Shown one piece after another: positions 35,570 through 44,324 of a DNA stretch of 64,000 nucleotides. The DNA is taken from positions 1 to 64,000 of the forward strand of contig NSIR01000001.1 in NCBI GenBank assembly GCA_002737445.1, given 5' to 3'. The notes under the pieces were generated by a model, which saw only the letters and a list, made by a program, of their open reading frames with translations, did no database searches and was not told where the DNA came from. Source of the stretch: Nitrosarchaeum sp. (GTDB lineage: Archaea; Thermoproteota; Nitrososphaeria; Nitrososphaerales; Nitrosopumilaceae). Each line of letters begins with the position of its first letter. Within the stretch, counting starts at the first letter, position 1. The translations under genes and the position numbers were made by a program.

Positions 35570-36424
35570 ATGACGCATCTTTACCGTAGTATTATTTTTG
35601 TTCCAGGAAACAATCCTAGATTTTTAGAAAAGGCAAAAGAAATAGAAGCCGATATTGTATGTTTTGATTTAGAAGATTCAGTACCTGACGCAGAAAAAAA
35701 AAATGCTAGAGAATTAATTCAAACTGCACTAAAATCTCGATCATTTTATAGAGCATCAATTTTTGTCCGTACAAATTCTCCAAAGTCAGGAAAAATACCA
35801 GATGATCTCAAAGAAATAATTCAGAAAGGAATTGATGGAATTGTAATTCCAAAAGTAAACAACATTAATGAAATTAAGAAAATTGAAAAAAATCTATCTT
35901 TAATTGAAAAAAATAATAAAATAAAACCAATTAAAATAATTCCATCTATTGAATCAGCAGAAGGTGTAGTAAACACATACAATATTGCATCATGTAGTAA
36001 TCGAATACCTGCAGTTATTTTTGGAGTATTTGATCTCCTAAATGATTTAGGCATAGAATATACTAAAGATGCAGAAGGTGGAAAATATTCTAGGGCAAAG
36101 ATTCCTGTTGATGCAAAAGCTGCAGGAATATTTGCAATTGATGCAATATGGCAAGATCTTAAAGATATCAAAGGTCTTGAAAAAGATTGTAAAATTGGAA
36201 AAAGTCTTGGTTATGTAGGAAAAAGTATCATACATCCAGATCAAATTTCTACAACACATAAAATTTTCTATCCTAGTAAAGCAGAAATTAAATGGGCAGA
36301 AAAAGTTTGTAAATATTATTTACAATCAACACAGAAAGGAAAAGGTGCAACAACAATAGATGGAAAAATGATTGACGAGGTTCATTTTAAACAAGCAAAA
36401 GCCTTACTTGAAATTATTAAATAA
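35570..36424 (+). CDS. HpcH/HpaI aldolase family protein (CitE-like citryl/malyl-CoA lyase)
   Basis: A protein of 284 residues. It is a TIM-barrel lyase cleaving or forming acyl-CoA adducts such as malyl-CoA or citramalyl-CoA. Motifs are RSIIFVPGNNPRF at the start, FDLEDSVPDAEK (metal and substrate), VFVRTNS-type Arg near 65, IPSIESAEGV (metal Glu), and GKSIIHPDQI near 223. It is probably cotranscribed with the MDR reductase. The exact substrate is not determined. Confidence 0.88.
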   Translation: MTHLYRSIIFVPGNNPRFLEKAKEIEADIVCFDLEDSVPDAEKKNARELIQTALKSRSFYRASIFVRTNSPKSGKIPDDLKEIIQKGIDGIVIPKVNNINEIKKIEKNLSLIEKNNKIKPIKIIPSIESAEGVVNTYNIASCSNRIPAVIFGVFDLLNDLGIEYTKDAEGGKYSRAKIPVDAKAAGIFAIDAIWQDLKDIKGLEKDCKIGKSLGYVGKSIIHPDQISTTHKIFYPSKAEIKWAEKVCKYYLQSTQKGKGATTIDGKMIDEVHFKQAKALLEIIK

Positions 36425-36500
36425 TATTGTATTTTTATTAATTTATTCATAAATAGATATTATTATAAGAAATGTTGGCAGTAATGAGTGGTAGTAAAAA

Positions 36501-37208
36501 TTGATTGACTTACTTGATCCCACAGTTATAATCACAAGAATGTATGAGTCCGGAAAATTTGATGATATGTTGGATTACTGCACAAAATTACTAGAAATCA
36601 ATCAAAATGACATGGTAGCTTTACAAAATTCATCTTTAGCTCTACTACATTTAGAAAAATTTGAAGATTCAATTACTTTTTGTGATAAAGTTTTAGCAAT
36701 AAAAAATTTTGATATCTATGCATTAAAAAATAAAATTTTTTCACTTGAAAAATTGAAGAAATTTGATGAATCCTTAGTATGTTGTAAAACCATTCTTGAT
36801 ATTGACGGTAATGATATTTGGACACTTGATAGCATGGGTTTATCATTAAACGAGTTGGATAGACATAGTGAGGCTATAGAATTTTATGATAAAGCACTAA
36901 AACTTGATGAAAAAGACATTACAGCATTAATGAACAAAGCTATTTCTCTAAATCATTTAAAAAATTACAAGGAATCAATAGAATACTATGATCAGGCACA
37001 AAAAGTTGATTCTAGCATACATGAAATATGGATTTCTAAATCACAAGCATTTGAAAAATTAGGTATGGAAGATGAGGCATTTTTAGCGGCACAAGGAGTT
37101 TTAGTAAAAGATATGGAACAAATCAAACTTGATGCAAAAAAAAATAAATGCTCTGTGTTTCATCAATTATGTCAAAATGAATTTGAAGAATTAAAAGATA
37201 AAAAATAA
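36501..37208 (+). CDS. Tetratricopeptide-repeat protein
   Basis: A protein of 235 residues from a TTG start. About five TPR units of 34 residues cover residues 8-185 (for example ALKNKIFSLEKLKKFDESL and SIEYYDQAQKVD). There is no signal peptide or membrane helix, so it is a cytoplasmic scaffold or adaptor. The partner is unknown. Confidence 0.85.
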   Translation: MIDLLDPTVIITRMYESGKFDDMLDYCTKLLEINQNDMVALQNSSLALLHLEKFEDSITFCDKVLAIKNFDIYALKNKIFSLEKLKKFDESLVCCKTILDIDGNDIWTLDSMGLSLNELDRHSEAIEFYDKALKLDEKDITALMNKAISLNHLKNYKESIEYYDQAQKVDSSIHEIWISKSQAFEKLGMEDEAFLAAQGVLVKDMEQIKLDAKKNKCSVFHQLCQNEFEELKDKK

Positions 37209-37261
37209 AATTATTATAGCAAGAAAATCAATTTATACAAAGAAATTTTATACATTAAATG

Positions 37262-37846
37262 ATGTTTACTGGTATAATTGAAGGCGTTGGAAAAATTAAG
37301 AAAATTTCTAAAAATACAAAAAATCAAAGTGCCATTCAAATGACTGTTGATTTAGGAATGAATGCAAAAGGTTTGAAGATTGGACAAAGTGTAGCTTTGA
37401 ATGGCGTTTGTCTTACTGCCATAAAATTATCTAAATCTAATTGTATTTTTGAAATGATAGAAGAAACAACAAAAAAAACTGATTTAGGGAATCTTAAAGC
37501 TGGAGATATTGTTAACATTGAGCGAAGTCTCAAATATAATGGTCGATTAGAGGGACATTTTGTTTTAGGTCATATTGATGGTGTTGGTATAATTAAAAAA
37601 ATACAAAATAAATCAAAGGAAGTACAAGTTTGGTTTGAGATTCCAAAAAATTTATCAAAATATGTTGTAGAAAAAGGTTCAATTTCTGTAGATGGAATTA
37701 GTTTGACTGTTGTAGATGTTAAAAATAATCTTGCATCTGTATGTTTGATTCCACATACAGTACAAATGACTAATTTTAAAATAAAAAATGTTGGTGATAA
37801 ACTCAATATTGAAACTGACATTCTTGGAAAATATATTTTAAAATAA
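37262..37846 (+). CDS. ribE: Riboflavin synthase (bacterial-type, two lumazine-binding domains)
   Basis: A protein of 194 residues starting MFTGIIEGVGKI. Two ATGs stand side by side; the second (37262) gives the family N terminus and lies about 27 bp after TTTATACAA. Two lumazine-binding domains (about 1-95 and 96-190), with NGVCLTA and DGISLTVV, dismutate 6,7-dimethyl-8-ribityllumazine to riboflavin. This is the bacterial/eukaryotic type, not the archaeal RibC type known from methanogens, although the rest of the operon includes archaeal enzymes. Confidence 0.93.
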   Translation: MFTGIIEGVGKIKKISKNTKNQSAIQMTVDLGMNAKGLKIGQSVALNGVCLTAIKLSKSNCIFEMIEETTKKTDLGNLKAGDIVNIERSLKYNGRLEGHFVLGHIDGVGIIKKIQNKSKEVQVWFEIPKNLSKYVVEKGSISVDGISLTVVDVKNNLASVCLIPHTVQMTNFKIKNVGDKLNIETDILGKYILK

Positions 37847-37853
37847 TACTATC

Positions 37854-37875
37854 TACCATTTTTATGGTAATTACC
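37854..37875. promoter_or_regulatory. Overlapping palindromes before ribB
   Basis: TACCAT-TTTT-ATGGTA (37854-37869) overlaps the perfect palindrome GGTAATTACC (37866-37875), followed by a T run (about 37879-37884). It could be a terminator hairpin after ribE or an operator for the next transcript, whose TATA-like CTTATAATTA (about 37890-37899) follows. Confidence 0.4.
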
Positions 37876-37919
37876 AATTTTTTAGTAACCCTTATAATTA
37901 GCCAACATAATTTTTTTGT

Positions 37920-38585
37920 ATGTCCCTTGAATCTGGGCTTGAATCACTAAAACGAGGCGAATTTGTCATGTTATTTGATTCGGCAGGAAGAGAAAATGAA
38001 ATAGATATGGTAGTGGCTGCAGAATTTGTTACACCTGAGCATGTTGCAAGAATGCGTCAACATGCAGGTGGTCTTTTATGTATTGCACTTGAACATAATT
38101 TTGCAAATTCTTTGGAATTAAAATACATGCATGAGATTTTAGCACAATCTCAAATTTCAAATAAAGAAATGATTATGGGACTTGCTCCATATGGTGATTA
38201 TCCAACATTTTCAATTTCTGTTAATCATTATCAAACATACACTGGCATAACTGATAAAGACCGATCTCTGACTATTAGAGAAATGGCAAATATCTATAAT
38301 GTTGAAAATAAAAAGAAAAAATTTGCTTCTACTTTCAAAACTCCTGGCCACGTTCCACTATTAATTGCCTCAAAAGATCTCTTGGCAAAAAGGCAAGGAC
38401 ATACTGAAATGTCTGTTTATCTTGCTCAAATCGCTGGATTAAATCCAATTACAGCAATATGTGAAATGATGGATAGTGAAACTTACATTGCATTATCAGT
38501 AGATAAAGCAGAAAAATATGCAAAGCAAAATGCAATTCCATTAATTGATGGTAAAGAATTATTAGAATTTGCCAAGGTGCATTAA
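37920..38585 (+). CDS. ribB: 3,4-dihydroxy-2-butanone 4-phosphate synthase
   Basis: A protein of 221 residues. It converts ribulose 5-phosphate to the four-carbon unit of lumazine. Motifs are FDSAGRENEIDMVVAAEF (acidic loop, near 20), RQHAGGLLCIAL and TPGHVPLL, and the late QGHTEMSVYLAQIAG with catalytic His and Glu. It has no GTP cyclohydrolase II domain, consistent with ArfA supplying the pyrimidine branch. Leaderless-type TATA spacing. Confidence 0.96.
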   Translation: MSLESGLESLKRGEFVMLFDSAGRENEIDMVVAAEFVTPEHVARMRQHAGGLLCIALEHNFANSLELKYMHEILAQSQISNKEMIMGLAPYGDYPTFSISVNHYQTYTGITDKDRSLTIREMANIYNVENKKKKFASTFKTPGHVPLLIASKDLLAKRQGHTEMSVYLAQIAGLNPITAICEMMDSETYIALSVDKAEKYAKQNAIPLIDGKELLEFAKVH

Positions 38586-38587
38586 TT

Positions 38588-39004
38588 ATGAATATTGCTA
38601 TTGTAGTTTCTGAATTCAATGAAAAAGTTACATTTAGAATGCTTTCAATAGCTGAAGAAAAAGCAAAAATATTAAATTTGAAAATTACCTATATTTGTAA
38701 GGTTTCAGGAACTTACGACATGCCAATAATTGTTAACGCATTATTAGAAAAAAATGATGTAGATGGAGTAGTAACTCTTGGTGCTATAATTAAAGGACAA
38801 ACAAAACATGATGAGGTAATTGCACATTCTACTGCAAATGCATTAACTGCGTTGTCTGTAAAATATCAAAAACCAGTATCTTTGGGAATAACCGGACCTG
38901 GAATGCAAGAAAGACATGCTTTTGCTAGAATACGCCCTGTGGCAGAACGTGCAGTTGAAGCAGTTTTGAAAATTTTTAATGAATTGAAAAGGATTGAAAA
39001 ATGA
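38588..39004 (+). CDS. ribH: 6,7-dimethyl-8-ribityllumazine synthase
   Basis: A protein of 138 residues. It joins the pyrimidine and butanone branches to form lumazine. The start IAIVVSEFNEKVT, the KVSGTYDMPII loop, GAIIKGQTKHDEVIAHS with catalytic His, and SLGITGPGMQERHAFAR are diagnostic. It begins 2 bp after ribB stops and overlaps arfA by 4 bases. Confidence 0.97.
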   Translation: MNIAIVVSEFNEKVTFRMLSIAEEKAKILNLKITYICKVSGTYDMPIIVNALLEKNDVDGVVTLGAIIKGQTKHDEVIAHSTANALTALSVKYQKPVSLGITGPGMQERHAFARIRPVAERAVEAVLKIFNELKRIEK

Positions 39005-39753
39005 TTCAATTGAGCATACTGAAAATTAATGGATATGGACCATGGACACTAACTTTGGGCAGTGATAGAGAACATGCACTTCAAATGCTTCAAGCATCAC
39101 TTTACAAAGAGATTCAGAAATTATTTTCAGAAAAAAACTGCCTAGTTTTTTTAAATAGAGCCGATGAATTTTTTGTAATTTCAAATGAATTAACCACAGA
39201 AAATCATATTGAAATCCAAAAAATTCTTGAAAAATCATTTGATATACGATTGTCTATTTCAATTGGATTTGCGAATTCACCACTTGAGGCAAATAATAAT
39301 GCATTTGAAGGAAAAATGAATCAAATTTTACTAAACAAAGAATATTCTATATTTGGTTTTATTAATGATAAATTTGAATCAAATGTTTCAATAATGCATT
39401 TTGATATTGAGAATCTCACTTCAAGACGAAAAATAAATTCTCCATATGAAATCACATCAATTGTTTTTAATTTATACATAAAAATGCTAAACTTTTTTCT
39501 TCAAAAAAATTCACTTACATTTTTTATGGGAGGAGATAATTTTATGGTCATAGCAAATGACGATGCAAAAAATTCTGTAAAAGAATTTATCGAATTAATG
39601 AAAAAAGAAAGTAATATTATTTTGAATTGTGGCATTGGTAATGCAAAAACTGGTAGAAATGCTGTAAAACTTGCTACCAAATCTCTTGATACAATTAGAG
39701 AAATTAGAGATTCAGGAAAAGAAAAACCTGATGTGTATGAATTATCATGCTAA
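39001..39753 (+). CDS. arfA: GTP cyclohydrolase III
   Basis: A protein of 250 residues. It hydrolyses GTP to the formylamino-pyrimidine (FAPy) intermediate, the archaeal start of riboflavin and F420 synthesis. The family start IQLSILKINGYGPWT and the two-domain layout with FLNRADEFFVISN and FMGGDNFMVIAN (paired catalytic folds with metal-binding acidic residues) are clear. Unlike bacterial RibA, it leaves the formyl group on, so a separate deformylase (ArfB) is needed. Overlaps its neighbours by 4 and 7 bases. Confidence 0.95.
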   Translation: MIQLSILKINGYGPWTLTLGSDREHALQMLQASLYKEIQKLFSEKNCLVFLNRADEFFVISNELTTENHIEIQKILEKSFDIRLSISIGFANSPLEANNNAFEGKMNQILLNKEYSIFGFINDKFESNVSIMHFDIENLTSRRKINSPYEITSIVFNLYIKMLNFFLQKNSLTFFMGGDNFMVIANDDAKNSVKEFIELMKKESNIILNCGIGNAKTGRNAVKLATKSLDTIREIRDSGKEKPDVYELSC

Positions 39754-40937
39754 TTAAAAATGCAAGTATACTTTTTGGTAAAGAGTTAGATTTTATTGCA
39801 AATACTGACATAAAAATTCAAGACGATAAATTTCAACAAATTAAATCCAATATACGACCCAGTAGAAATGAAGATACCATAGACTGTGAAGGATTACTAA
39901 TAATTCCAGGATTTGTAAACTGTCATACCCACATTGGTGATTCAATTGCAAAAGATATTACTTTGAATAGATCCGTTGATCAAAAAATTCACCCAGTATC
40001 TGGTGCTAAAGCAGTAATTCTAAAAAATACCGATAAAAAATACCTGGCAACTTTTATGAAAAATTCATGTTATTCTATGCTAAATAAAGGAATTACAACT
40101 TTTGTTGATTTTAGAGAAGGTGGAATTGAAGGAGTTTCACTTCTTCAACAAGTTGTATCTGAATTACCATTACGTTCGATTATTCTTGGGCGACTAGAAT
40201 TTTATCAAAATTCAACTGAAATTAAAAAAAACATCTCTCTACCTTCAGATAAAATCAATGAATTAACACAATTATTAATGAAATGTGATGGTATTGGAAT
40301 AAGTGGAGCAAATGAAAACAGCTCATCGGTTCTAAATTATTACTCTCAAATATCTAAAATTAGAGCAATTCATTCTTCTGAGACAACACAAAGTATGGCT
40401 GTATCAAAGAAAAACACTGGAATTTCTGAAACACAACGTGCTTTAATTTTGAAACCTGATTTTTTAGTTCACATGACACATGCTACACCAAATGATATTC
40501 ATGCAGCAACTAAAATTACTCGTGGAATTGTAATTTGTCCTAGAGCAAATGCGGCACTTGCTGAAGGAATTCCAGATATTGAATTAATGCAAAAAACTGG
40601 ATGTATTATAGGAATTGGAACTGATAATGTAATGATAAATTCACCAGATATGTTTAGAGAGATGGATTACTTGTGGAAGGTAACTATGGGAATTCATAAA
40701 AAAAGAATTGATCCAAGAGAAATTTTAAAAATGGCAACTGTGAATGGTGGAAAAATTCTGAAAAAAGATATTGGAGTAATAGAAAATGGTAAACTGGCTG
40801 ATTGCATTTTTATAGATAAACATGCATTGGATTTAGAACCAATGCATAATCCATACGCATCAATTGTACATAGGGCATCTGAATCCACAATTCGAGCTGT
40901 AATGATTGGAGGTAAAATCGTAATTGGAAAAATCTAG
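39747..40937 (+). CDS. Amidohydrolase-superfamily protein in the riboflavin operon (candidate ArfB function)
   Basis: A protein of 396 residues of the TRZ/ATZ and SAH-deaminase branch of amidohydrolases. Metal ligands are visible: CHTHIGDS (His60, His62), AIHSSE (His near 209), HMTHAT (His near 247) and GIGTDN (Asp near 293). It sits between arfA and arfC, overlapping both (7 and 14 bases). The step between those enzymes is removal of formate by a deformylase. In methanogens that enzyme (ArfB) is a creatininase-family protein not seen here. This gene is a good candidate for the same hydrolysis, but the function is inferred only from position and chemistry. Confidence 0.85.
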   Translation: MLIKNASILFGKELDFIANTDIKIQDDKFQQIKSNIRPSRNEDTIDCEGLLIIPGFVNCHTHIGDSIAKDITLNRSVDQKIHPVSGAKAVILKNTDKKYLATFMKNSCYSMLNKGITTFVDFREGGIEGVSLLQQVVSELPLRSIILGRLEFYQNSTEIKKNISLPSDKINELTQLLMKCDGIGISGANENSSSVLNYYSQISKIRAIHSSETTQSMAVSKKNTGISETQRALILKPDFLVHMTHATPNDIHAATKITRGIVICPRANAALAEGIPDIELMQKTGCIIGIGTDNVMINSPDMFREMDYLWKVTMGIHKKRIDPREILKMATVNGGKILKKDIGVIENGKLADCIFIDKHALDLEPMHNPYASIVHRASESTIRAVMIGGKIVIGKI

Positions 40938-41580
40938 ACCATATATAATTTTGAGTGCAGCAATCTCATTAGATGGAAAAATTGCTACACGAATGGGCGA
41001 TTCTAAATTATCTTCAAAAAAAGATCAAATTAGACTTCATAAGCTACGTTCAAAAGTTGATGCAATATTAATTGGAAAAAATACGATAAATGTGGATGAC
41101 CCACTACTTACTGTACGATATGCAAAAGGAAAAAATCCAGTCAGAATAATTTTAGATTCACAAGGAAGTATATCTGTAAACTCTAAAATTTTGCAAACAT
41201 GTAATACTGTTCCAACTATTATTGTCGTATCTAAAAAAATAAATAAATTAAATATAAATAAATTACAAAAATTTTCTGTTGAAATAATTACAAGTGGCAC
41301 AAATTCAATTAATTTAAAATCTCTAATGACTCATCTTACAAAAAGAAAAATTAAAACAATTTTAGTAGAAGGTGGTGGAACAATTAACTGGGAATTTATA
41401 AAAAATAATTTATTTGATGAAATTATAATTACTGTGGCACCATTTCTTATTGGTGGTACTGATGCAATATCATTTGTTCAGGGTAAAGGATTTGATAAAA
41501 TCTTAAAATCACCAAGACTTAGATTAAATGCAATAAAAAGACTAGAAAATTACCTAGTTTTACATTATACAAAAGTGTAA
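40924..41580 (+). CDS. arfC: 2,5-diamino-6-(ribosylamino)pyrimidinone 5'-phosphate reductase
   Basis: A protein of 218 residues of the RibD C-terminal/DHFR-like fold. It reduces the ribose side chain with NADPH. Motifs are ILSAAISLDGKIAT, KVDAILIGKNTINVDDPLLTVR and the cofactor segment ILVEGGGTINWEFI. It overlaps the amidohydrolase gene by 14 bases and closes the riboflavin operon. Confidence 0.95.
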   Translation: MEKSRPYIILSAAISLDGKIATRMGDSKLSSKKDQIRLHKLRSKVDAILIGKNTINVDDPLLTVRYAKGKNPVRIILDSQGSISVNSKILQTCNTVPTIIVVSKKINKLNINKLQKFSVEIITSGTNSINLKSLMTHLTKRKIKTILVEGGGTINWEFIKNNLFDEIIITVAPFLIGGTDAISFVQGKGFDKILKSPRLRLNAIKRLENYLVLHYTKV

Positions 41581-41613
41581 GTTATTATAGTTAATTTAAC
41601 ATTTAAAAAGAAA

Positions 41614-41856
41614 TTGAAAGCAAAAAGTAAATCAACAATAAAAAAGAAAACTCCAACTAAAAGCATTAGTAAAAAATCAAAAACTACAATGTCAACAAGC
41701 AAAGCTAAAAAACCGGCATTTGGTGGCTATGCAATTAATTTTACAGGTCGTAAAGAAACCGTAGAGCAAGTTTTTGGTAACAAACCTATTGCACCAAGTG
41801 AAATGACAAAAAAGATTTGGGCATTTATTAAAGCTAATAGTCTTTCTAATCGTTAA
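41614..41856 (+). CDS. Lysine-rich protein with SWIB-like C terminus
   Basis: A protein of 80 residues from a TTG start. The N-terminal 34 residues are almost only Lys, Ser, Thr, Pro and Ala, like histone H1 tails. The C-terminal part (RKETVEQVFGNKPIAPSEM, then TKKIWAFIKANSLSN) resembles the second half of SWIB/MDM2 domains. A DNA-associated or chromatin role is plausible but inferred. It follows the riboflavin operon by 33 bp. Confidence 0.7.
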   Translation: MKAKSKSTIKKKTPTKSISKKSKTTMSTSKAKKPAFGGYAINFTGRKETVEQVFGNKPIAPSEMTKKIWAFIKANSLSNR

Positions 41857-41958
41857 AACACAATTGTTAATGAGTGATCGTCAACAAATTTTCTATCTTT
41901 TAATTATTTTTCTAAAATTTGAAAAAGATATAGATATCACATTTTATTTGTAAATATT

Positions 41959-42516
41959 ATGTCTACTATATCTTTGAAACGGGATCATGATCTTATAGAG
42001 AAAGTTATCAAAGCTATGACATCTACAATTCAACTTTTAAATGATGGTAAGCAAATTCCAGAATCTATTTTATTTCCTGTAATAGATTTTACCAAAAATT
42101 TTACAGATGTTTGCCATCATAGTAAAGAAGAAAAATCTTTATTTCCTGCATTAGAAGAAGCTGGAATGTCTCGTAATATGGGCCCAATTGCAATGATGTT
42201 ATTAGATCATGAACGTTCAAGAGAAATTGGCAAAGAAATGGAAAAATCTGCCAATGATTATATTTTATCTGGTAATTCTATAAAATTAATAACTGATATG
42301 CAACAATATGTGGACCATATTACAGAACATTTATGGAAAGAAAATAATAAATTATTTATGATGGCTGAAGCACGTTTACACTATGTTTCTTCAAAAGTAA
42401 ATAATGAATTAAATGAAATTGAAGAATTAAAGTTAAAAGAAATTGGAAAAACAAGAGAACATTATGAGCAATTAGCTGAAACTTTAATACACGATGTTTC
42501 ACAACATGGAAATTAA
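41959..42516 (+). CDS. Hemerythrin-like HHE-domain protein
   Basis: A protein of 185 residues, a four-helix bundle with a di-iron site. Ligands are spread as KRDHDLIE, CHHSKEEKSLFPALEE, LDHERSR and HITEHLWKEN. Such proteins bind oxygen, nitric oxide or iron. In an ammonia oxidiser that makes NO, a protective or sensing role is conceivable but not shown. The next gene follows by 2 bp. Confidence 0.9.
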   Translation: MSTISLKRDHDLIEKVIKAMTSTIQLLNDGKQIPESILFPVIDFTKNFTDVCHHSKEEKSLFPALEEAGMSRNMGPIAMMLLDHERSREIGKEMEKSANDYILSGNSIKLITDMQQYVDHITEHLWKENNKLFMMAEARLHYVSSKVNNELNEIEELKLKEIGKTREHYEQLAETLIHDVSQHGN

Positions 42517-42518
42517 AT

Positions 42519-42797
42519 TTGTCTTTTAGTATTTTTGGTCAGGTGGTAGGAGTTAGGAAATATGTTAATGAGGATATTGAAATTGATTTCTATCATGATG
42601 ATGATATTATTGAATACAAATATTCATCAAATTCTACACAATTAGATAATTTTCCAAAGATACTAGCTGAAACTTTAGTCTCAACTTTAGCATCTGAAAT
42701 ATGTGTTGAAATTTACTTTAACGATGATGGACGTCCAACTCATGTTGAATTAGAAGAATGTGATTATGACGAGGAAGATGAAGAAAATATACGATAG
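42519..42797 (+). CDS. Small acidic hypothetical protein after the hemerythrin gene
   Basis: A protein of 92 residues from a TTG start 2 bp after the hemerythrin stop, so likely cotranscribed. The body is mixed alpha/beta, and the last 17 residues are strongly acidic (EECDYDEEDEENIR). No family is recognised. Its stop abuts the convergent aldehyde dehydrogenase gene with no gap. Confidence 0.6.
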   Translation: MSFSIFGQVVGVRKYVNEDIEIDFYHDDDIIEYKYSSNSTQLDNFPKILAETLVSTLASEICVEIYFNDDGRPTHVELEECDYDEEDEENIR

Positions 42798-44129
42798 CTA
42801 TTCCACGTAATGATGATGACTTAGATTATCATAAAATCTCACTGATTTAATATTCACAAATTCAAGAATTCCATATCTTGATAATTCCCTTCCAAATCCA
42901 CTGTGTTTAATTCCACCAAATGGAATTCTTGGATCTGAAATTACTACATTATTGACACTAACTATTCCAGATTCTATCCGTCTTGATAATTTTTCAGCTT
43001 TTGCTAAATCTTTTGTCCAAATGCTTGCTCCTAATCCAAATTCTGTATCATTTGCTAATCTTATAGCTTCACTCTCATTTTCAACTATTGTTATTGGTGC
43101 TACTGGACCAAATGTCTCTTCTTTTGCAATTCTCATATTTGCTTTAACATTTGTAAGAATTGTTGGTTGATAAAAATAACCTTTCCCACTAATCTCTGAA
43201 CCACCCAAAAGAATTTCTGCACCTTTATTTTTTGCATCTTCTACAATTCCTGAAATTGTTTCTAAACCTCCCTTACTTGATAACGGTCCAATATCAGTTT
43301 CCATTAAAGTAGGATCTCCAACTTTTAATTGAGATGCTTTTTTGATAAATAACTCAATGAAATCTTTAGCAATATTTTTACCTACAAAGAATCTTTTTGA
43401 TGCCACACAACTTTGACCACAATTAATGAATCTACCTTTAACTGCTCCCTCTGCAGCTTTTTCAATTATTGCATCATCTAATACGATAAATGGATCACTT
43501 CCTCCAAGCTCTAATACACATTTTTTTAAATTCATTGCAGATCTCTGACCTACTATGGCTCCTGCATTAGTACTACCTGTAAATGTCACTGCACTAACAT
43601 CTGAATCTATTAGATGATTGGCAGACTCTACACTTCCTACTATTGTCTGAAATATTCCGTCTGGTATGCCAGATTCCGTAAATGCTTTTTCAATCTCTAT
43701 ACCTGACTGTATTGTCACTCTAGATGGTTTCATAACTATTACATTTCCTGCCATTAAACATGGTGCAGCAAATCTTAGAGCTTGCCAATAAGGAAAATTC
43801 CAAGGCATGATTGAACCAATTACACCTAGTGGCTCAAAAGTAAGAAAACTTTTTCTTGCGTCTGTATTTACCACTTCATCAGCGAGAAAATTATCTCCAT
43901 GATCTGCATAAAATTCCAATACCCACACACATTTGTCAATTTCACCCATCGACTCTTTGATTGTTTTTCCCATCTCAGAGGTTGCAACTTTAGCCATCTC
44001 TATTTTGTTCTTTTTTAAATATTCAACCAAACTGTAAATGTAACTTCTACGTTTTTCATAACCTCTTTTCCATTCAGGAAAAGCTCTTTTTGCCTTTCCA
44101 ACTAATTGAAACACTTGCTCTTTATCCAT
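42798..44129 (-). CDS. NAD(P)-dependent aldehyde dehydrogenase (succinate-semialdehyde dehydrogenase-like)
   Basis: A protein of 443 residues from the ATG at 44129. Catalytic Cys lies in INCGQSCVASKRF, the general-base Glu in LELGGSDPF, and GSTNAGAIVGQ is the cofactor segment. It resembles GabD-type enzymes oxidising succinic semialdehyde. The frame continues 20 codons upstream (to about 44189) with a segment TTINPATCEEIAKYTP, the conserved start of this family, but only CTG or ATT codons are available there as starts. The true protein is therefore probably longer, about 463 residues. Confidence 0.88.
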   Translation of the reverse strand: MDKEQVFQLVGKAKRAFPEWKRGYEKRRSYIYSLVEYLKKNKIEMAKVATSEMGKTIKESMGEIDKCVWVLEFYADHGDNFLADEVVNTDARKSFLTFEPLGVIGSIMPWNFPYWQALRFAAPCLMAGNVIVMKPSRVTIQSGIEIEKAFTESGIPDGIFQTIVGSVESANHLIDSDVSAVTFTGSTNAGAIVGQRSAMNLKKCVLELGGSDPFIVLDDAIIEKAAEGAVKGRFINCGQSCVASKRFFVGKNIAKDFIELFIKKASQLKVGDPTLMETDIGPLSSKGGLETISGIVEDAKNKGAEILLGGSEISGKGYFYQPTILTNVKANMRIAKEETFGPVAPITIVENESEAIRLANDTEFGLGASIWTKDLAKAEKLSRRIESGIVSVNNVVISDPRIPFGGIKHSGFGRELSRYGILEFVNIKSVRFYDNLSHHHYVE

Positions 44130-44324
44130 CGGCGTATATTTTGCAATTTCTTCACATGTTGCTGGATTTATTGTTGTTATTTGATTCAGAATTTCAATAA
44201 ATCAATCTAGTTAATTACTATTTTCTTAAATTTTATACGCTTAAATTATTTTTTATATCATTATTAATGCGTATAGCCTCTGAAATTTTTCTAACTTGAT
44301 ATTTTTATGTATTAAAATAATTTA

